Below, in pieces: positions 1-9,030 of a stretch of 45,960 nucleotides of DNA; within the stretch, counting starts at the first letter, position 1, and the number at the start of each line of letters is the position of its first letter. The notes beneath the pieces were generated by a model. The model worked only from the letters and a program-made list of their open reading frames with translations. It searched no databases and had not been told where the DNA came from. The stretch lies in NCBI GenBank assembly GCA_015295905.1, contig DVEB01000202.1, positions 1 to 45,960 on the forward strand. Reading direction: 5' to 3'. The translations under genes and the position numbers were made by a program. This stretch comes from Synechococcales cyanobacterium M55_K2018_004. Its GTDB lineage: Bacteria > Cyanobacteriota > Cyanobacteriia > Elainellales > Elainellaceae.

Positions 1-31
1 AGATAGTCGCACCCGCAGGGTGCGACTATCT
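1..31. repeat. Perfect hairpin, 14-bp arms, 3-nt loop
   Basis: Arm AGATAGTCGCACCC (1-14) is the exact reverse complement of 18-31, with loop GCA. It lies downstream of the minus-strand ycf46 gene, so it could act as a transcription terminator or RNA-stabilising hairpin. There is no T-run, so a classical intrinsic terminator is not shown. Confidence 0.7.
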
Positions 32-67
32 CACGTCTGGTTCTCATGCTGAGAATTAACGTGCAGC

Positions 68-137
68 GCACGTTTGACACCACGACAAACCGACTCAACA
101 ACCGACGGATCAATAACCGACGGAGTTGGTATTAGAT
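68..137 (+). repeat. Dispersed repeat R3, copy A
   Basis: The stretch GCGCACGTTTGACACCACGA and the following CAAACCGACTCAACAACCGA match, on the opposite strand, 13925-13985, and in part 38023-38056. This copy contains a 15-bp internal tandem duplication (TCAACAACCGACGGA then TCAATAACCGACGGA). Nothing coding is seen in 32-178. Confidence 0.6.
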
Positions 138-178
138 TGCAGGAGGCCTGTTGAGGCAGGGATCAAACGGGTGTGAGC

Positions 179-1690
179 CTACAGTTCATCAGAGCGAATG
201 CGTCCGCTTAGGTTAGTTTGTCGCGAGGCTAGGCGTGCTTTTCCGGCAGCGGCCCAGTCTTGCAACGCCTGGATCTGTTCGCGGGCTGTTCGCGCCAGGG
301 GAATAATCTGACTGGCGGCCTCCAGCACATCATCGGTAGTGAAATCGCGGTTCTGGCTAAAGCCAATGTGCATGGCTTCCACCAAGATCTGTTCAATTTC
401 TGCGCCAGAGAAATCGGGGGTCTCGTAAGCTAGTCGATCTAAGTCGTAACTCTTGAGATTGTGGGGGCGCAAGCGTTCTAGATGCACCGCAAAGATGGCG
501 CGGCGCTCTTCCTGGTTGGGCAGCCCTACAAAAAAGATCTCGTCAAACCGCCCCCGCCGTAGCATTTCGGGGGGCAGTGCCTGGATGTTATTGGCCGTGG
601 CCACCACAAATACGGGAGAGGTCTTCTCGGCCAGCCAGGTAATGAAGGTGCCAAACACACGACTGGTTGTCCCCGCATCGCCGCGACCATCTACCCCCGC
701 AAACGCTTTGTCAATTTCGTCAATCCACAGCACACAGGGGGCCAGTGCTTCCGCCAGTTGGATCATCTGACGGGTGCGTGATTCCGACTCGCCCACCAGT
801 CCTGCAAACAGACGCCCGACATCCAGCCGCAGCAGGGGCAGATGCCAGTGGTGAGCGATCGCCTTTGCTGTCAGCGACTTGCCTGTGCCTTGGATGCCCA
901 CCAGTAGTAAGCCTCTGGGATGGGGGAGACCATACTGCCGCGCCTTTTCTGAGAAGGAGTTGCCCCGTCGCAACAACCAGTCTTTCAGGTTATCTAACCC
1001 GCCGATGTCTGAGATCCGCTCAGTGGCGGGGTAGAAGTCGAGAATTTGGGTCTGGCGAATTGTCTGCCGCTTTTCCTCCAGGATCAGATCCACATCCTCA
1101 GGGCGCAGTTCTCCGTGGGTGGCGATCGCCTTTGCCAATACTCGTCGAATCCGTTCCATCGACAATCCCTGGCAGGAACGCACCAGGTCATCCATTGTCC
1201 GAGCGTCCACGCTGCGTCCCATAGCCGTCAGCAGCCGTTCCAGTTCTAGCCGAATCTCACCGGAGTTGGGCAGCGGAAAGTCAATTACCGTTAGCACTTC
1301 ACTTAGGTCATCGGGGATGGCAAGCTGGGGTGAGAGTAGCACGATATTTTTGGGCTGCGACTTCAAGGCCCGACCTAAGTTCTTCAGTTTGCGAGCGACA
1401 GCGACATCTTCCAGAAACCGATGAAAGTCTCGCAGAATGAAGATGGCGGGAACCGTGGGGGGCACCTTTTCCACCAGTTCGAGCGCTTGGAGGGGATTAC
1501 GCTTGCCAAACCCAGCATCGTTGGGATTGCCCTGGTAGCCGTCCACAAAGTCCCAGATATAAATGCTGCGGTTGCCTTGTTTTGCACACTGGGCGATCGC
1601 CGCTTCTACCCGTTCTTCCTCACGCGTGGGGATGTAGATTAGGGGGTAACGGGCGCGCAGCAGCAGCTCAAATTCGTCGCTGAAACTCAT
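179..1690 (-). CDS. ycf46: Ycf46-type AAA+ ATPase
   Basis: A 503-residue AAA+ ATPase of the Ycf46 family, which is conserved in cyanobacteria and some plastids. The N-terminal ~220 residues are the degenerate AAA-like domain of this family. The C-terminal half carries the functional AAA module: Walker A GIQGTGKS (265-272), Walker B LWIDEIDK (321-328) and the arginine-finger region RRGRFDE (378-384). Length is usual for the family. A Synechocystis homologue has been linked to regulation of inorganic carbon uptake, but the biochemical role is not settled. The protein has no membrane segment and is probably cytosolic. It lies 10 bp downstream of the DUF177 gene on the same strand and closes the rpmH-yidC cluster, so co-transcription is likely. 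Confidence 0.93.
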   Translation of the reverse strand: MSFSDEFELLLRARYPLIYIPTREEERVEAAIAQCAKQGNRSIYIWDFVDGYQGNPNDAGFGKRNPLQALELVEKVPPTVPAIFILRDFHRFLEDVAVARKLKNLGRALKSQPKNIVLLSPQLAIPDDLSEVLTVIDFPLPNSGEIRLELERLLTAMGRSVDARTMDDLVRSCQGLSMERIRRVLAKAIATHGELRPEDVDLILEEKRQTIRQTQILDFYPATERISDIGGLDNLKDWLLRRGNSFSEKARQYGLPHPRGLLLVGIQGTGKSLTAKAIAHHWHLPLLRLDVGRLFAGLVGESESRTRQMIQLAEALAPCVLWIDEIDKAFAGVDGRGDAGTTSRVFGTFITWLAEKTSPVFVVATANNIQALPPEMLRRGRFDEIFFVGLPNQEERRAIFAVHLERLRPHNLKSYDLDRLAYETPDFSGAEIEQILVEAMHIGFSQNRDFTTDDVLEAASQIIPLARTAREQIQALQDWAAAGKARLASRQTNLSGRIRSDEL

Positions 1691-1700
1691 GGGTCGTCAG

Positions 1701-2210
1701 TTAGTTATTTGAGAGATAATGACGGAGTGACTCCAGCGAAGCCCAGCGGTAATCAATTGTCTCAGCTGGCTCGGCGGGGACGTCTTGGACTGGGATCCCT
1801 TTGCAGGCGCGATCACACAACTGCCGCTGCGGTAGCTCCAGACAAAGCTGCTCGTACAACCACTCAGTGGGGGAGAAGTAGCCATTGGGCGGCAGGGATT
1901 CCGTTAGGTCTTCGTACAAAATCTCATGCTCTTCATCGCCGTACTCCTCCTCCACAGGCTCCTGGAGCAGGATGATCTCGGAGGTGTTGACCTTGAGGCG
2001 ATAGTTGTATTGTTGCAAGCAGCGATCGCAAGACAGGGTGACAATGGTTTCAGCCTGTCCACTCACCTCCAGAAAATTACCCCGATGCGAGACTGTAACC
2101 GTGCCATGCACTGGGGTGAGCGTCTCCAGGTCAGGCAGGTGTGTGTCAATTTCTACGGTTTCTGTTTGCTGGGGTGCTTTTGTGAGTTGCGGGATGTAGA
2201 TAGATGCCAT
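1701..2210 (-). CDS. DUF177/YceD family protein
   Basis: A 169-residue DUF177 (YceD-like) protein. In other bacteria this family sits upstream of rpmF and is linked to 23S rRNA or ribosome maturation; in cyanobacteria it is usual in this yidC-ycf46 neighbourhood. Two cysteine pairs are visible: SCDRC in the middle and LCDRAC near the C-terminus, the first typical of the family. The ATG at 2210 is chosen because the encoded MASIYIPQL start is preceded by a strong Shine-Dalgarno (GGGAGGG, about 8 nt upstream). The reading frame stays open upstream to 2345, but that part runs through an inverted repeat and is probably untranslated. Function beyond the family name is inference. Confidence 0.85.
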   Translation of the reverse strand: MASIYIPQLTKAPQQTETVEIDTHLPDLETLTPVHGTVTVSHRGNFLEVSGQAETIVTLSCDRCLQQYNYRLKVNTSEIILLQEPVEEEYGDEEHEILYEDLTESLPPNGYFSPTEWLYEQLCLELPQRQLCDRACKGIPVQDVPAEPAETIDYRWASLESLRHYLSNN

Positions 2211-2247
2211 GCTTGAATCCCTCCCAAAGTTCAGGTGATGGTAAAAC

Positions 2248-2318
2248 CTCTTGCATGAATGGTTGTGTGGCGTTGCTGCCCAACCATTCGTGCTCTCAAA
2301 ACAGCATTCATGCAAGAG
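2248..2318. repeat. Inverted repeat R4, copy 1
   Basis: CTCTTGCATGAATG (2248-2261) is repeated inverted and perfect at 2305-2318. The inner part ATGGTTGTG recurs. A related element lies at 36822-36870, where the arms are TCTTGCATCAGTG and CACTTATGCAAGA. Two copies of the same short inverted repeat in 46 kb suggest a small dispersed family. This copy sits in the 5' leader of the DUF177 gene. Confidence 0.55.
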
Positions 2319-2364
2319 ATCGATTGAATTGCAAGGGGCTAACACATTGTCCCAACCCTAAGTT

Positions 2365-2412
2365 AACGTGAATTCGTGGTGCCCCAAACCCCTCTTAACC
2401 CGAACTGACGTT
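2365..2412. mobile_element. MITE-like element, internally deleted (48 bp)
   Basis: Starts AACGTGAATTCG and ends GAACTGACGTT, the two termini of the repeat family described in the findings, with only half of the second hairpin left (GGTGCCCCAAACCC). It is flanked by a perfect 5-bp direct repeat AAGTT (2360-2364 and 2413-2417), which fits a target-site duplication. The interval 2418-2613 holds a 14-bp tandem duplication (2541-2568) and no gene. Confidence 0.75.
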
Positions 2413-2613
2413 AAGTTAAACAGAGGATAAAGCAGATAGACAGTTGCATGCATTGCAGTGTCAGACTTCTACCAGCTAAAATTGCGAGTCCAAAACGCAG
2501 ATGGGATCACACAGGTCTCTGTCACGGCTCGACGATCCAATCTCTATAGATGAGTCTCTACAGATGAGCCTAAACCTAGGAGAGTAAGCATCCTAAATAA
2601 GAATGCAGCAGCG

Positions 2614-3111
2614 CTATGCTTCTACCGACCGGGGTTTGACCACCAGACGACGATCCGGCTCTTGTCCCCGACTAAAGGTCTCCAGGTCCTCAAACTCCTT
2701 CAAAAAGGTGTGTACCTGTCGTCGTTCTGCCGACGAGAGGGAAGCCAGTTCATATTCCTGCCCCGTTTCCCGCACCTTTGCCGCTGCTGCCGCCGCCATT
2801 TGCTGCAATTCCTGCTGCCGGCGCGCTCGATAACCTGCCAGTTCAATGGTGTAGGGTTGCTGTTCCTCCTGAGGCAGCCCTAGGTTGAGGGTGGTGTTGA
2901 TCAGGTATTGCATCGAGTCCAGCACTGCCCCGTGGTCGCTCAGTAACCGCTCAATTTGTATGTCCGAGAGGCTAGCTGTATCGAGCGTTAACCAACAACT
3001 ACCATCGATATGAGCATCCACCGACTCTGCTTGCACTGCCGCCGGCAAACCTGCCAACTCCAGCAATCGGCTCAACCACTCCTGTCCACGTTGTTGTGGG
3101 GTCTGATCCAT
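2614..3111 (-). CDS. jag: Jag/KhpB-like KH-R3H RNA-binding protein
   Basis: A 165-residue protein with the architecture of SpoIIIJ-associated Jag/KhpB: a KH-like segment around residues 50-110 (LDSMQYLINTTLNLG) followed by an R3H domain in the C-terminal third (LSSAERRQVHTFLKEF). These proteins bind single-stranded RNA, and the gene is commonly next to yidC, as here. The usual long N-terminal Jag domain is short or absent, as in cyanobacterial members. ATG 3111 is preferred because AGGAG lies 8 nt upstream; a GTG at 3120 is also open but lies almost on top of that site. Cytosolic. The RNA targets cannot be read from the sequence. Confidence 0.85.
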   Translation of the reverse strand: MDQTPQQRGQEWLSRLLELAGLPAAVQAESVDAHIDGSCWLTLDTASLSDIQIERLLSDHGAVLDSMQYLINTTLNLGLPQEEQQPYTIELAGYRARRQQELQQMAAAAAAKVRETGQEYELASLSSAERRQVHTFLKEFEDLETFSRGQEPDRRLVVKPRSVEA

Positions 3112-3170
3112 CCCTGACACTCCTGGCCTTTTCCTGTTTTCCTGTTGGGCTGGCCGTTGCTTAATTCAGA

Positions 3171-3199
3171 TTGGGAGATGCGCTCTGCGCACCTCCCAA
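3171..3199. repeat. Hairpin, 13-bp arms, 3-nt loop
   Basis: TTGGGAGATGCGC pairs with GCGCACCTCCCAA with one A-C mismatch and loop TCT. It lies between yidC and jag, both minus strand, and could stabilise or terminate the yidC transcript. No other feature is seen in 3121-3364. Confidence 0.5.
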
Positions 3200-3364
3200 G
3201 CAAACATCACTGCTCAAATTCAGCAACGCCCTGGGCTTGAGGTAGATAGTAATACAGCAGAGCAGAGTCCGGCTTCATCGCATCCCACAATCATCAACGT
3301 GCACAACACCACTAAAGATCGTGGATATACCGGGTCGGCCACACAGAAGCTAAGGACGGATCTC

Positions 3365-4522
3365 CTAGCTACTGGCGCTCTTTTTCTTGCTACCTTTGCT
3401 GGGTTCAAACGGCAATGCAGCACGACTAGGTTCCCCTTTTTCCTTGCGCTCCTGCTCGTCTAGGATCTTTTGCAGATTCTCAGGCAGTGGCTCACGCGAC
3501 AGAATAAAGGTCTGAAGCGTCTGAAAGATGTTGGCAATCACCATATACATCAGCACCCCAGCAGGTAGTGGGAAGAACAGAAACATCCCAGAGAAGATAA
3601 TAGGCGTCAGCTTGTTGACGGTGTTCTGCTGAGGATTGGTGCTGCTGCTAGGGCCTTGCCCTGAGAGTAATTGGTTGACATAAAGGCTCACCCCAAAGAA
3701 GAGCACCATACCAATCACATCCCAGTGAATCGTGCCATCGGGATCGATCGCCCCCACATGGCCCAACTTATCGATAAACAGGAATCCTTTATCCGCGGCC
3801 AAGCCTGGAACCGTGCCCTGGAGGGTCACCTCTCCCGGCTGCAGGGCTTCAATGACGCCGTTCTCATCAATCTTTACCCGGTCTTCACCCTTTGTGACCT
3901 TCCAGTGGGGTTCAATCTTGGTCTCAGGGTATTCAGCAAGTAGCTCCTTGAGGGGCTTACCGGTAGAGGTCTGAAAATCAACGCGGGTTTTCTCGCCCAC
4001 AACCAGCTTGTTGCCACCAGGCAGCAGGGCCGAGACTGGGACATGCACTCCGTCAGAAATGTAAATGTTCTGCGGATTGGTGGTAAAAGCTGCGGGTTGG
4101 ATCTGTTCCATCTGCTCACGGGGCAGAATTTGCAGATTGACGTTGTAGTTGACATCAGAAAAGGGCGATCCCCGCAAGGTAGCAAACAGCGCGAACAGAA
4201 TGGGCATCTGGAGCAACACTGGGAAGCAGCCCGACAGTGGGTTGCCAAACTCTTTGTAGACCTCCGCCATCGCCTCTTGCTGCTTGGCTGGGTTGTCCTT
4301 GTAGCGTTCCTGGACTTCCTTAACGCGCTGCTGCATGACGGGCTGTGCTACCCGCATCCGGCGCATACTGCGAATTGAACCTGCGCTTAAGGGATAAAGC
4401 GCAAAACGGACGACGAGGGTTAGAGCCACAATCGCCAGTCCGTAGCTCGGCACAATCCCGTAAAAGAAATCCAGGATTGGCAACATGACATTATTGGACA
4501 GAAAGCCAACACCAAAATCCAT
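3365..4522 (-). CDS. yidC: Membrane protein insertase YidC/Oxa1/Alb3
   Basis: A 385-residue YidC-family insertase that places membrane proteins, including thylakoid proteins, into the lipid bilayer with or without SecYEG. A first hydrophobic segment (about 14-45) is followed by a cytosolic hairpin rich in Arg/Lys ([18 protein letters not shown]), then the segment [21 protein letters not shown]. An extra-membrane domain of about 120 residues follows (about 130-255), then two closely spaced C-terminal membrane segments and a basic tail ([10 protein letters not shown]). This is the cyanobacterial form, in which the soluble domain sits between membrane segments. It lies between the PH-domain gene and jag, the conserved order. 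ATG 4522 encodes [11 protein letters not shown], typical of cyanobacterial YidC. Confidence 0.95.
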   Translation of the reverse strand: MDFGVGFLSNNVMLPILDFFYGIVPSYGLAIVALTLVVRFALYPLSAGSIRSMRRMRVAQPVMQQRVKEVQERYKDNPAKQQEAMAEVYKEFGNPLSGCFPVLLQMPILFALFATLRGSPFSDVNYNVNLQILPREQMEQIQPAAFTTNPQNIYISDGVHVPVSALLPGGNKLVVGEKTRVDFQTSTGKPLKELLAEYPETKIEPHWKVTKGEDRVKIDENGVIEALQPGEVTLQGTVPGLAADKGFLFIDKLGHVGAIDPDGTIHWDVIGMVLFFGVSLYVNQLLSGQGPSSSTNPQQNTVNKLTPIIFSGMFLFFPLPAGVLMYMVIANIFQTLQTFILSREPLPENLQKILDEQERKEKGEPSRAALPFEPSKGSKKKSASS

Positions 4523-4700
4523 CTGCTTGCGTCTACCTAGCTGCTCAGAAATTGTCTCACTCTAATTTATCTGAATATGAAGCAGGCGTGTGATCAGAAT
4601 CGGGGGGAAAACCCGTAAACTCAGTGAATTGAAGACTAATTATTTTTTGCAGCACTGTTTGCAGACCTGATCGAGCCTTCTCTGGCGTCCCTCAACTCTC

Positions 4701-4745
4701 CAGATGAAGGGGGGAAGAAACCTGGTTTCTTCCCCCCTTCATCTG
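4701..4745. repeat. Perfect palindrome, 22-bp arms, 1-nt centre
   Basis: 4701-4722 is the exact reverse complement of 4724-4745, with a single T at 4723. The core AAGAAACC-T-GGTTTCTT resembles the AGAAACC/GGTTTCT palindromes common in cyanobacterial intergenic DNA. It lies 18 bp downstream of the PH-domain gene stop in reference coordinates, that is, between PH (upstream on the minus strand) and yidC. It may form an RNA hairpin in the operon transcript. Confidence 0.85.
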
Positions 4746-4762
4746 AAAACGGTTGCCGATTC

Positions 4763-5149
4763 TTAGGCGGCACTGCCTGTTTTCTTCGCCTTAACACCAA
4801 TATGCTCGCGGATGTACTGCTCGATTTCCCGGAAGCGAGGCATGGCTCGCAGTTCTAGACGACTGCCGTCTTTCAGCACTAGTACCATATCGCCCCAGAT
4901 GCCAATACCACGGGGAACGGCGATCACGTCCCGAATCTCGGAATAGATAATGTCAGAGCGATCGCGCCCCATCCAGCCGCCCTCTACCGAGACGCGCCGG
5001 CTAGTAATGCGGTAGCGCAACCACAGTGCTCGGACGATCGCCCCTACTGTGAGCGGCAGACAGATGACCGTCAATCCCAACAATAGATTGAGAATTAGAT
5101 CACCAATGTGAGGCCCACCCTCATAGAACACATCTTCCCGAATGCCCAT
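4763..5149 (-). CDS. PH (bPH2-like) domain membrane protein
   Basis: A 128-residue protein. An N-terminal hydrophobic hairpin (about 15-40, LILNLLLGLTVICLPLTVGA) is followed by a bacterial PH domain (YRITSRRVSVEGGWMGRDRS, then DIIYSEIRDVIAVPRGIGIWGD and LVLKDGSRLELRAMPRFREIEQYI). The gene is a regular member of the cyanobacterial rpmH-rnpA-PH-yidC cluster; its role is unknown, although the position suggests a membrane biogenesis function. ATG 5149 is preferred, with GAGGT 6 nt upstream; a TTG at 5167 is also in frame. It overlaps the end of rnpA by 29 bp in another frame, so translation is probably coupled. Confidence 0.85.
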   Translation of the reverse strand: MGIREDVFYEGGPHIGDLILNLLLGLTVICLPLTVGAIVRALWLRYRITSRRVSVEGGWMGRDRSDIIYSEIRDVIAVPRGIGIWGDMVLVLKDGSRLELRAMPRFREIEQYIREHIGVKAKKTGSAA

Positions 5150-5519
5150 CGAATACCTCTGCGTCAATCAGCAACTTCTTTAATTCTTGCAGAAATTGTG
5201 GGTAATCGCACTCGACTGCGGTAGGTCGCACCACTACCACGATCTTCCACCCAGGCCGAAGAGTAGGCAGAAACTGCCGGAGGATTGCTTTGATCTGTCG
5301 TTTGATGCGGTTGCGGACGACGGCTCGTTTGCTAACCTTACTCCCAATTGAAATGCCGATCAGGGTGGGGGGGGACGCTGCAACGTCAGGCGATCGCGTT
5401 TCCTGATTAGGCTTCAACACCACTAGCGTTAGGTTTTGACTGTGATATCGTCGTCCCCGCTGATAAACCGTGTTGAAGTCATGCCTCAGCTTGAGTCGAT
5501 GAGCTTTGGGAAGCGCCAC
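5121..5519 (-). CDS. rnpA: Ribonuclease P protein component
   Basis: A 132-residue RnpA, the protein subunit of RNase P that matures tRNA 5' ends. The N-terminal MALPKAHRLKLRHDFNTVYQ and the central basic signature SKVSKRAVVRNRIKRQIKAI (the RNR motif) are diagnostic. An acidic and hydrophobic stretch (ETRSPDVAASPPTLIG) between the strands is slightly longer than in E. coli. The gene is 27 bp downstream of rpmH and overlaps the PH-domain gene by 29 bp. Confident call. Confidence 0.95.
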   Translation of the reverse strand: MALPKAHRLKLRHDFNTVYQRGRRYHSQNLTLVVLKPNQETRSPDVAASPPTLIGISIGSKVSKRAVVRNRIKRQIKAILRQFLPTLRPGWKIVVVVRPTAVECDYPQFLQELKKLLIDAEVFDGHSGRCVL

Positions 5520-5546
5520 AGCAATGATTGAGTAGCCACCCTGCGG

Positions 5547-5687
5547 CTAGGCAACGGCAATTCTATGCCGACCCTTGCGACGACGAGCCTTCAGTACTCG
5601 TTGTCCGTTCTTTGTTCGCATCCGGGCACGAAAGCCAGAAGTTCTACGCCGTTTGCGACTGGTCCCTTCAAGTGTACGTTTGGTCAT
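5547..5687 (-). CDS. rpmH: 50S ribosomal protein L34
   Basis: A 46-residue ORF reading [20 protein letters not shown] and ending HRIAVA, which is L34 of the large ribosomal subunit. The very basic composition, the length and the position directly before rnpA are all as expected. The interval between rpmH and nurA (5688-5845) should hold the promoter of the whole cluster. A possible -10 TATGAT is visible on the minus strand near 5738-5743, but no convincing -35 goes with it. Confidence 0.95.
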   Translation of the reverse strand: MTKRTLEGTSRKRRRTSGFRARMRTKNGQRVLKARRRKGRHRIAVA

Positions 5688-5845
5688 GAGCCGTCACTCC
5701 GAAACTCGTTTTCTCACAAAAAGTCACAGTCCACCATCATATCATTGCTAGCAAAGTGTGTACATAGGTTGCAGTGCTCTAATTCCCCCTCGGCAGCCAG
5801 TTGAGGCTGTTATACGCTGCGGCTAAGCTGCTTCAATTGGCCCGC

Positions 5846-7039
5846 TTAGGCGATGCTGCCACGCTTGCGGGCTTCTTTATAGGAGGTGCCGATATTCTTC
5901 AGACCTGCCCGGATCATCTCGCGTTCTAGCAAAGCAAAGAAGCGGGTGCGATCGCCCCCCCTGACAACGGCTTGGTTGTGGGCCTCCGCTAGTGCCACTG
6001 GATAACCGTAGCCCTTCTGCACTTGGGCCAGCGTGAGACTGAGCGCCGTTTCTAGCAACTCCCTATCCTCTACGACCCACTGGGGGAATTCCAAGCGAGC
6101 AATCTCTGTCCCCACATGGGCATAGCAGAAATAAATACGGTGGGGGCCATAGTGATCGAGGATTTTGGCGGAACTGCGCCAAAGCGCGCTGCGCTGTCCA
6201 GGAGGCAGCAGCAAGCCCCACAGGGCAGTATCTCGCAGGGGCGCAAACACCTGACAGGGGGCCTCTTCTGTAGAGCCGGGGCAGTAGGTCTGACAGTCGG
6301 GGTTGAGGTGAGGACAGGTATGCAACCGTAAGAAGTTGAGGGCTTCTCCGCTGCGGGCTGCACTCAAGTAACCAACCAGGGGAATTCGCAATGCTCGCAA
6401 CCGCTCCCAAGCGGTCAGGATGGGGGGGAGAATGCGATCGCGGGCATCGCCAGGCAGCGGCTCCAGAAACCAATGGATGAGGGAACCATCGAGCAAGGCA
6501 AGGTGGGGATGGGGGCGTGAGGTCGGAGGAGGAGGTGCGTGGGAGTGGGCAAGGTCGGCGAGGACAGTGGCTTCGGAGGCAGTGCGGCGGTAGCCCATCC
6601 ACTCTTCGGTGCGGATGCCCCACTGGCGTGAGATGTAGAGGTCTTCCGGGCGATAGAACACTTCCGGCAGACTGTCTAGGAGCGGGTGGCGGTTTTGGCC
6701 ATAGTGCAACACCACGCGACCAACATTGATCAGATAACAGTAGGCAATCTCGTGGTGGCTGGGGGCAATCTGAGAACCATCGGTTGCGAAGACAGTGTGC
6801 TGTTGGGGGGTGGCGGCAATCTCGACGCAGGTGTCTAGTGGTTCGATGGGGTAGGCGGCGGCAAAACCAAGGCGATCGCTCCACTCCACGAGTCGCTCGA
6901 CGAGTTCTAGCTGGTGCGATCGCGCCTCAGACAACAATTGCTGTGCCAGCTTTAACCGACGCTGTGCAGCAGTGGCCTCAGCCGTGAGGTGCTGGCTAAT
7001 TCCCTGCATTTGTTGGGCAAGTTTCAGCAGGTCGAGCAT
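5846..7039 (-). CDS. NurA-domain nuclease-like protein
   Basis: A 397-residue NurA-domain protein. NurA proteins are manganese-dependent 5'-3' nucleases; in archaea they work with the helicase HerA in DNA end resection. The diagnostic acidic motif VFATDGSQI (Asp87) is present, as is the second family motif LALLDGSLIHW near residue 180. The C-terminal stretch GYPVALAEAHNQAVVRGGDR is typical of cyanobacterial homologues. An N-terminal helical region (1-55) precedes the domain. No HerA gene is adjacent, so the partner, if any, is encoded elsewhere. The role in cyanobacteria is inferred from the family only. Start ATG 7039. Confidence 0.8.
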   Translation of the reverse strand: MLDLLKLAQQMQGISQHLTAEATAAQRRLKLAQQLLSEARSHQLELVERLVEWSDRLGFAAAYPIEPLDTCVEIAATPQQHTVFATDGSQIAPSHHEIAYCYLINVGRVVLHYGQNRHPLLDSLPEVFYRPEDLYISRQWGIRTEEWMGYRRTASEATVLADLAHSHAPPPPTSRPHPHLALLDGSLIHWFLEPLPGDARDRILPPILTAWERLRALRIPLVGYLSAARSGEALNFLRLHTCPHLNPDCQTYCPGSTEEAPCQVFAPLRDTALWGLLLPPGQRSALWRSSAKILDHYGPHRIYFCYAHVGTEIARLEFPQWVVEDRELLETALSLTLAQVQKGYGYPVALAEAHNQAVVRGGDRTRFFALLEREMIRAGLKNIGTSYKEARKRGSIA

Positions 7040-7100
7040 GGGCGGATGAACAGGGGGTGTAGTAGCATCCTAAGGATCCTGACAAAAATAACTTGACCAG

Positions 7101-7141
7101 CTTTTTGTGAGGGGGCGGCGGAGCCGCCCCCTCACAAAAAG
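7101..7141. terminator. Strong perfect hairpin, 19-bp arms, 3-nt loop
   Basis: CTTTTTGTGAGGGGGCGGC (7101-7119) is the exact reverse complement of 7123-7141; the loop is GGA. It lies between nurA (starting at 7039, minus) and the 3' end of cysW (minus), so transcription of the cys operon would pass through it. The stem is GC-rich with A/T runs at its foot, so bidirectional terminator activity is plausible but unproven. Confidence 0.6.
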
Positions 7142-7292
7142 TGAATGACTCTAACTTGTAAGCATCCTAACCCAATTTTTGCTAGAGATACACATGTTCT
7201 ACAAAATCTTCATGGCCTTGATTGACGTAGTATTGACGGCTGCTTCAGAAGTGAGGATTAACGCCAAGTGCCTGACCATGAGCCGTAGGGCA

Positions 7293-8171
7293 TTACTCTT
7301 CAACCTCTTTAATTTTGGTTTTGCGTTCTAGAATTTCCTTCAGGATGATGGTGATGACCGCAAGACAGGCCAACAGGACTGCTGCAGAGTAGGCCGCTTC
7401 AGTGTGGTACTGTTTGTACGCTTCTTCTACAAATAGAGGTAACGTTTGAGTTTTGCCAATAATATTGCCGGAAACCACTGCAACCGCGCCAAATTCTCCC
7501 ATTGCCCTGGCATTTGTCAAAATTACCCCATAGAGTAGTCCCCAGCGAATATTGGGTAGGCTGACGCGCCAGAAGACTTGCCACTCGTTGGCCCCTAAGA
7601 TCCTTGCAGCTTCTTCCTGGTCTACTCCGGCCTCTTCTAGAACTGGGATCACCTCCCGTGCCACGAAGGGCAGGGTGACAAAGGCAGTGGCAATGACCAT
7701 GGCTGGCAGACTGAACACAATGCGCCAATCATTTGCCTGGAGCAATGGCCCGAACCAACCACTCCGACCATACAGCAGGACGATCATCATCCCCGCAATG
7801 ACGGGGGAAATGGCAAAGGGCAGGTCGATGATGCTGAGGAGCAGGGTGCGACCCGGGAACTGGTGACGGGCGATCGCCCAAGCTGCACACAAGCCAAACA
7901 CAGTGTTGATTGGTACGACGATTGCTGCAATCAACAACGTCAGCCGCACCGCGTTGAGGAAACTACGCGAGGTGAGGTTTTCCAGGAATGGCCCAATGCC
8001 TTTGTGGAATGCCTGATAGAACACATTCAGCGCTGGGACTAGGAGAATCAACGAGAGGTAGGCGATCGCAATACCGATCAACACCCACTTTACCCACATC
8101 CGTTTGCCAGCGCTAGAAGGAAGTGCGGCCTCATGCGCTTGAGTCTGTGGTGGCTGATTATCAGTCTTCAT
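7293..8171 (-). CDS. cysW: Sulfate ABC transporter permease CysW
   Basis: A 292-residue integral membrane permease with six predicted hydrophobic segments and the binding-protein-dependent transport EAA loop (EEAARILGANEWQVFWRVSLP). GEFGAVAVVSGNIIGKTQTL near the C-terminus is typical of CysW. It forms the membrane channel with CysT for ATP-driven import of sulfate or thiosulfate. Its start overlaps the end of cysT by 11 bp, implying translational coupling. It is the last gene of the sbpA-cysT-cysW unit; no cysA ATPase gene follows. Confidence 0.93.
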   Translation of the reverse strand: MKTDNQPPQTQAHEAALPSSAGKRMWVKWVLIGIAIAYLSLILLVPALNVFYQAFHKGIGPFLENLTSRSFLNAVRLTLLIAAIVVPINTVFGLCAAWAIARHQFPGRTLLLSIIDLPFAISPVIAGMMIVLLYGRSGWFGPLLQANDWRIVFSLPAMVIATAFVTLPFVAREVIPVLEEAGVDQEEAARILGANEWQVFWRVSLPNIRWGLLYGVILTNARAMGEFGAVAVVSGNIIGKTQTLPLFVEEAYKQYHTEAAYSAAVLLACLAVITIILKEILERKTKIKEVEE

Positions 8172-9018
8172 AACGACGTCCCCACGCTTGTAATAGATTA
8201 ATCACTAGCAACATCAGCAAAGAAATTGACAGCATGACTGTTCCGATCACTGCTGCGCCAGCATAGTCAAACTGTTCGAGTCGTTGAAAGATCAAGACAG
8301 GGGCAATCAAATCCTTGTAGGGCATATTTCCCGCAACAATCACAATGGAGCCATACTCCCCCACAGACCGCGAAAACCCCAGTGCCACCCCCGTCAGGAT
8401 TGGCGGGATCAACGGCGGCAGCAGCACACGCAGAAACGTTTGCAGTCCCGATGCACCCAGACTCCAAGCCGCTTCTTCAATGTCCTTTTCCATTTCTTGC
8501 AGGACGGGTTGTAGTGTCCGCACGACAAATGGCAGAGAGATAAACAGCATAGCGACGGCAACGCCCAGGCGCGTAAAGGCAATCCGGATGCCGAAGGGGG
8601 CGAATAGTTCCCCAATCCAGCCGTTGGTGCTGTAGACCGTTGCCAGTGTCAGACCCGCAACCGCCGTGGGTAGTGCAAAGGGCAAATCCACCACTGCCTC
8701 AAAAAAACGCTTGCCCGGAAAGGTATATCGCACTAACACCCAGGCCACCAACGTGCCAAACACGCCGTTGATGGCAGCGGTAATCAACGCGGTGACAAAC
8801 GAGACTTCATAGGCAGACAGGGCAATCGGGGAGGTGGCAATGCGCCAAAATTCTACTGGTCCCACGCTGGCGGCTCGAAAGATGAGGGCGATCGCTGGCA
8901 GAAACAGCATGATCGTTAGGTAAGCCCAGGTAACCTTCCAGGGCAGCGACAGGTGAACCAACCGATGCCAGAGCGATCGCGCCTCTGAGCGGACAGTAGG
9001 GAGTGTTGAAGGAGCCAT
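8161..9018 (-). CDS. cysT: Sulfate ABC transporter permease CysT
   Basis: A 285-residue permease paired with CysW. It has about six membrane segments and the EAA loop EEAAWSLGASGLQTFLRVLLPP. SRSVGEYGSIVIVAGNMPYK and VDLPFALPTAVAGLTLATVY are typical of CysT. The gene begins 12 bp after the binding-protein gene and overlaps cysW by 11 bp, so the three form one operon on the minus strand. The protein sits in the plasma membrane. Confidence 0.93.
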   Translation of the reverse strand: MAPSTLPTVRSEARSLWHRLVHLSLPWKVTWAYLTIMLFLPAIALIFRAASVGPVEFWRIATSPIALSAYEVSFVTALITAAINGVFGTLVAWVLVRYTFPGKRFFEAVVDLPFALPTAVAGLTLATVYSTNGWIGELFAPFGIRIAFTRLGVAVAMLFISLPFVVRTLQPVLQEMEKDIEEAAWSLGASGLQTFLRVLLPPLIPPILTGVALGFSRSVGEYGSIVIVAGNMPYKDLIAPVLIFQRLEQFDYAGAAVIGTVMLSISLLMLLVINLLQAWGRRYED

Positions 9019-9030
9019 AGACGTTGTGAA

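Noticed and set aside
6063-6884. 273-codon Pro/Arg/Ser-rich ORF
   Set aside because: Alternate frame within the NurA-like gene, low-complexity composition typical of shadows in GC-rich DNA.
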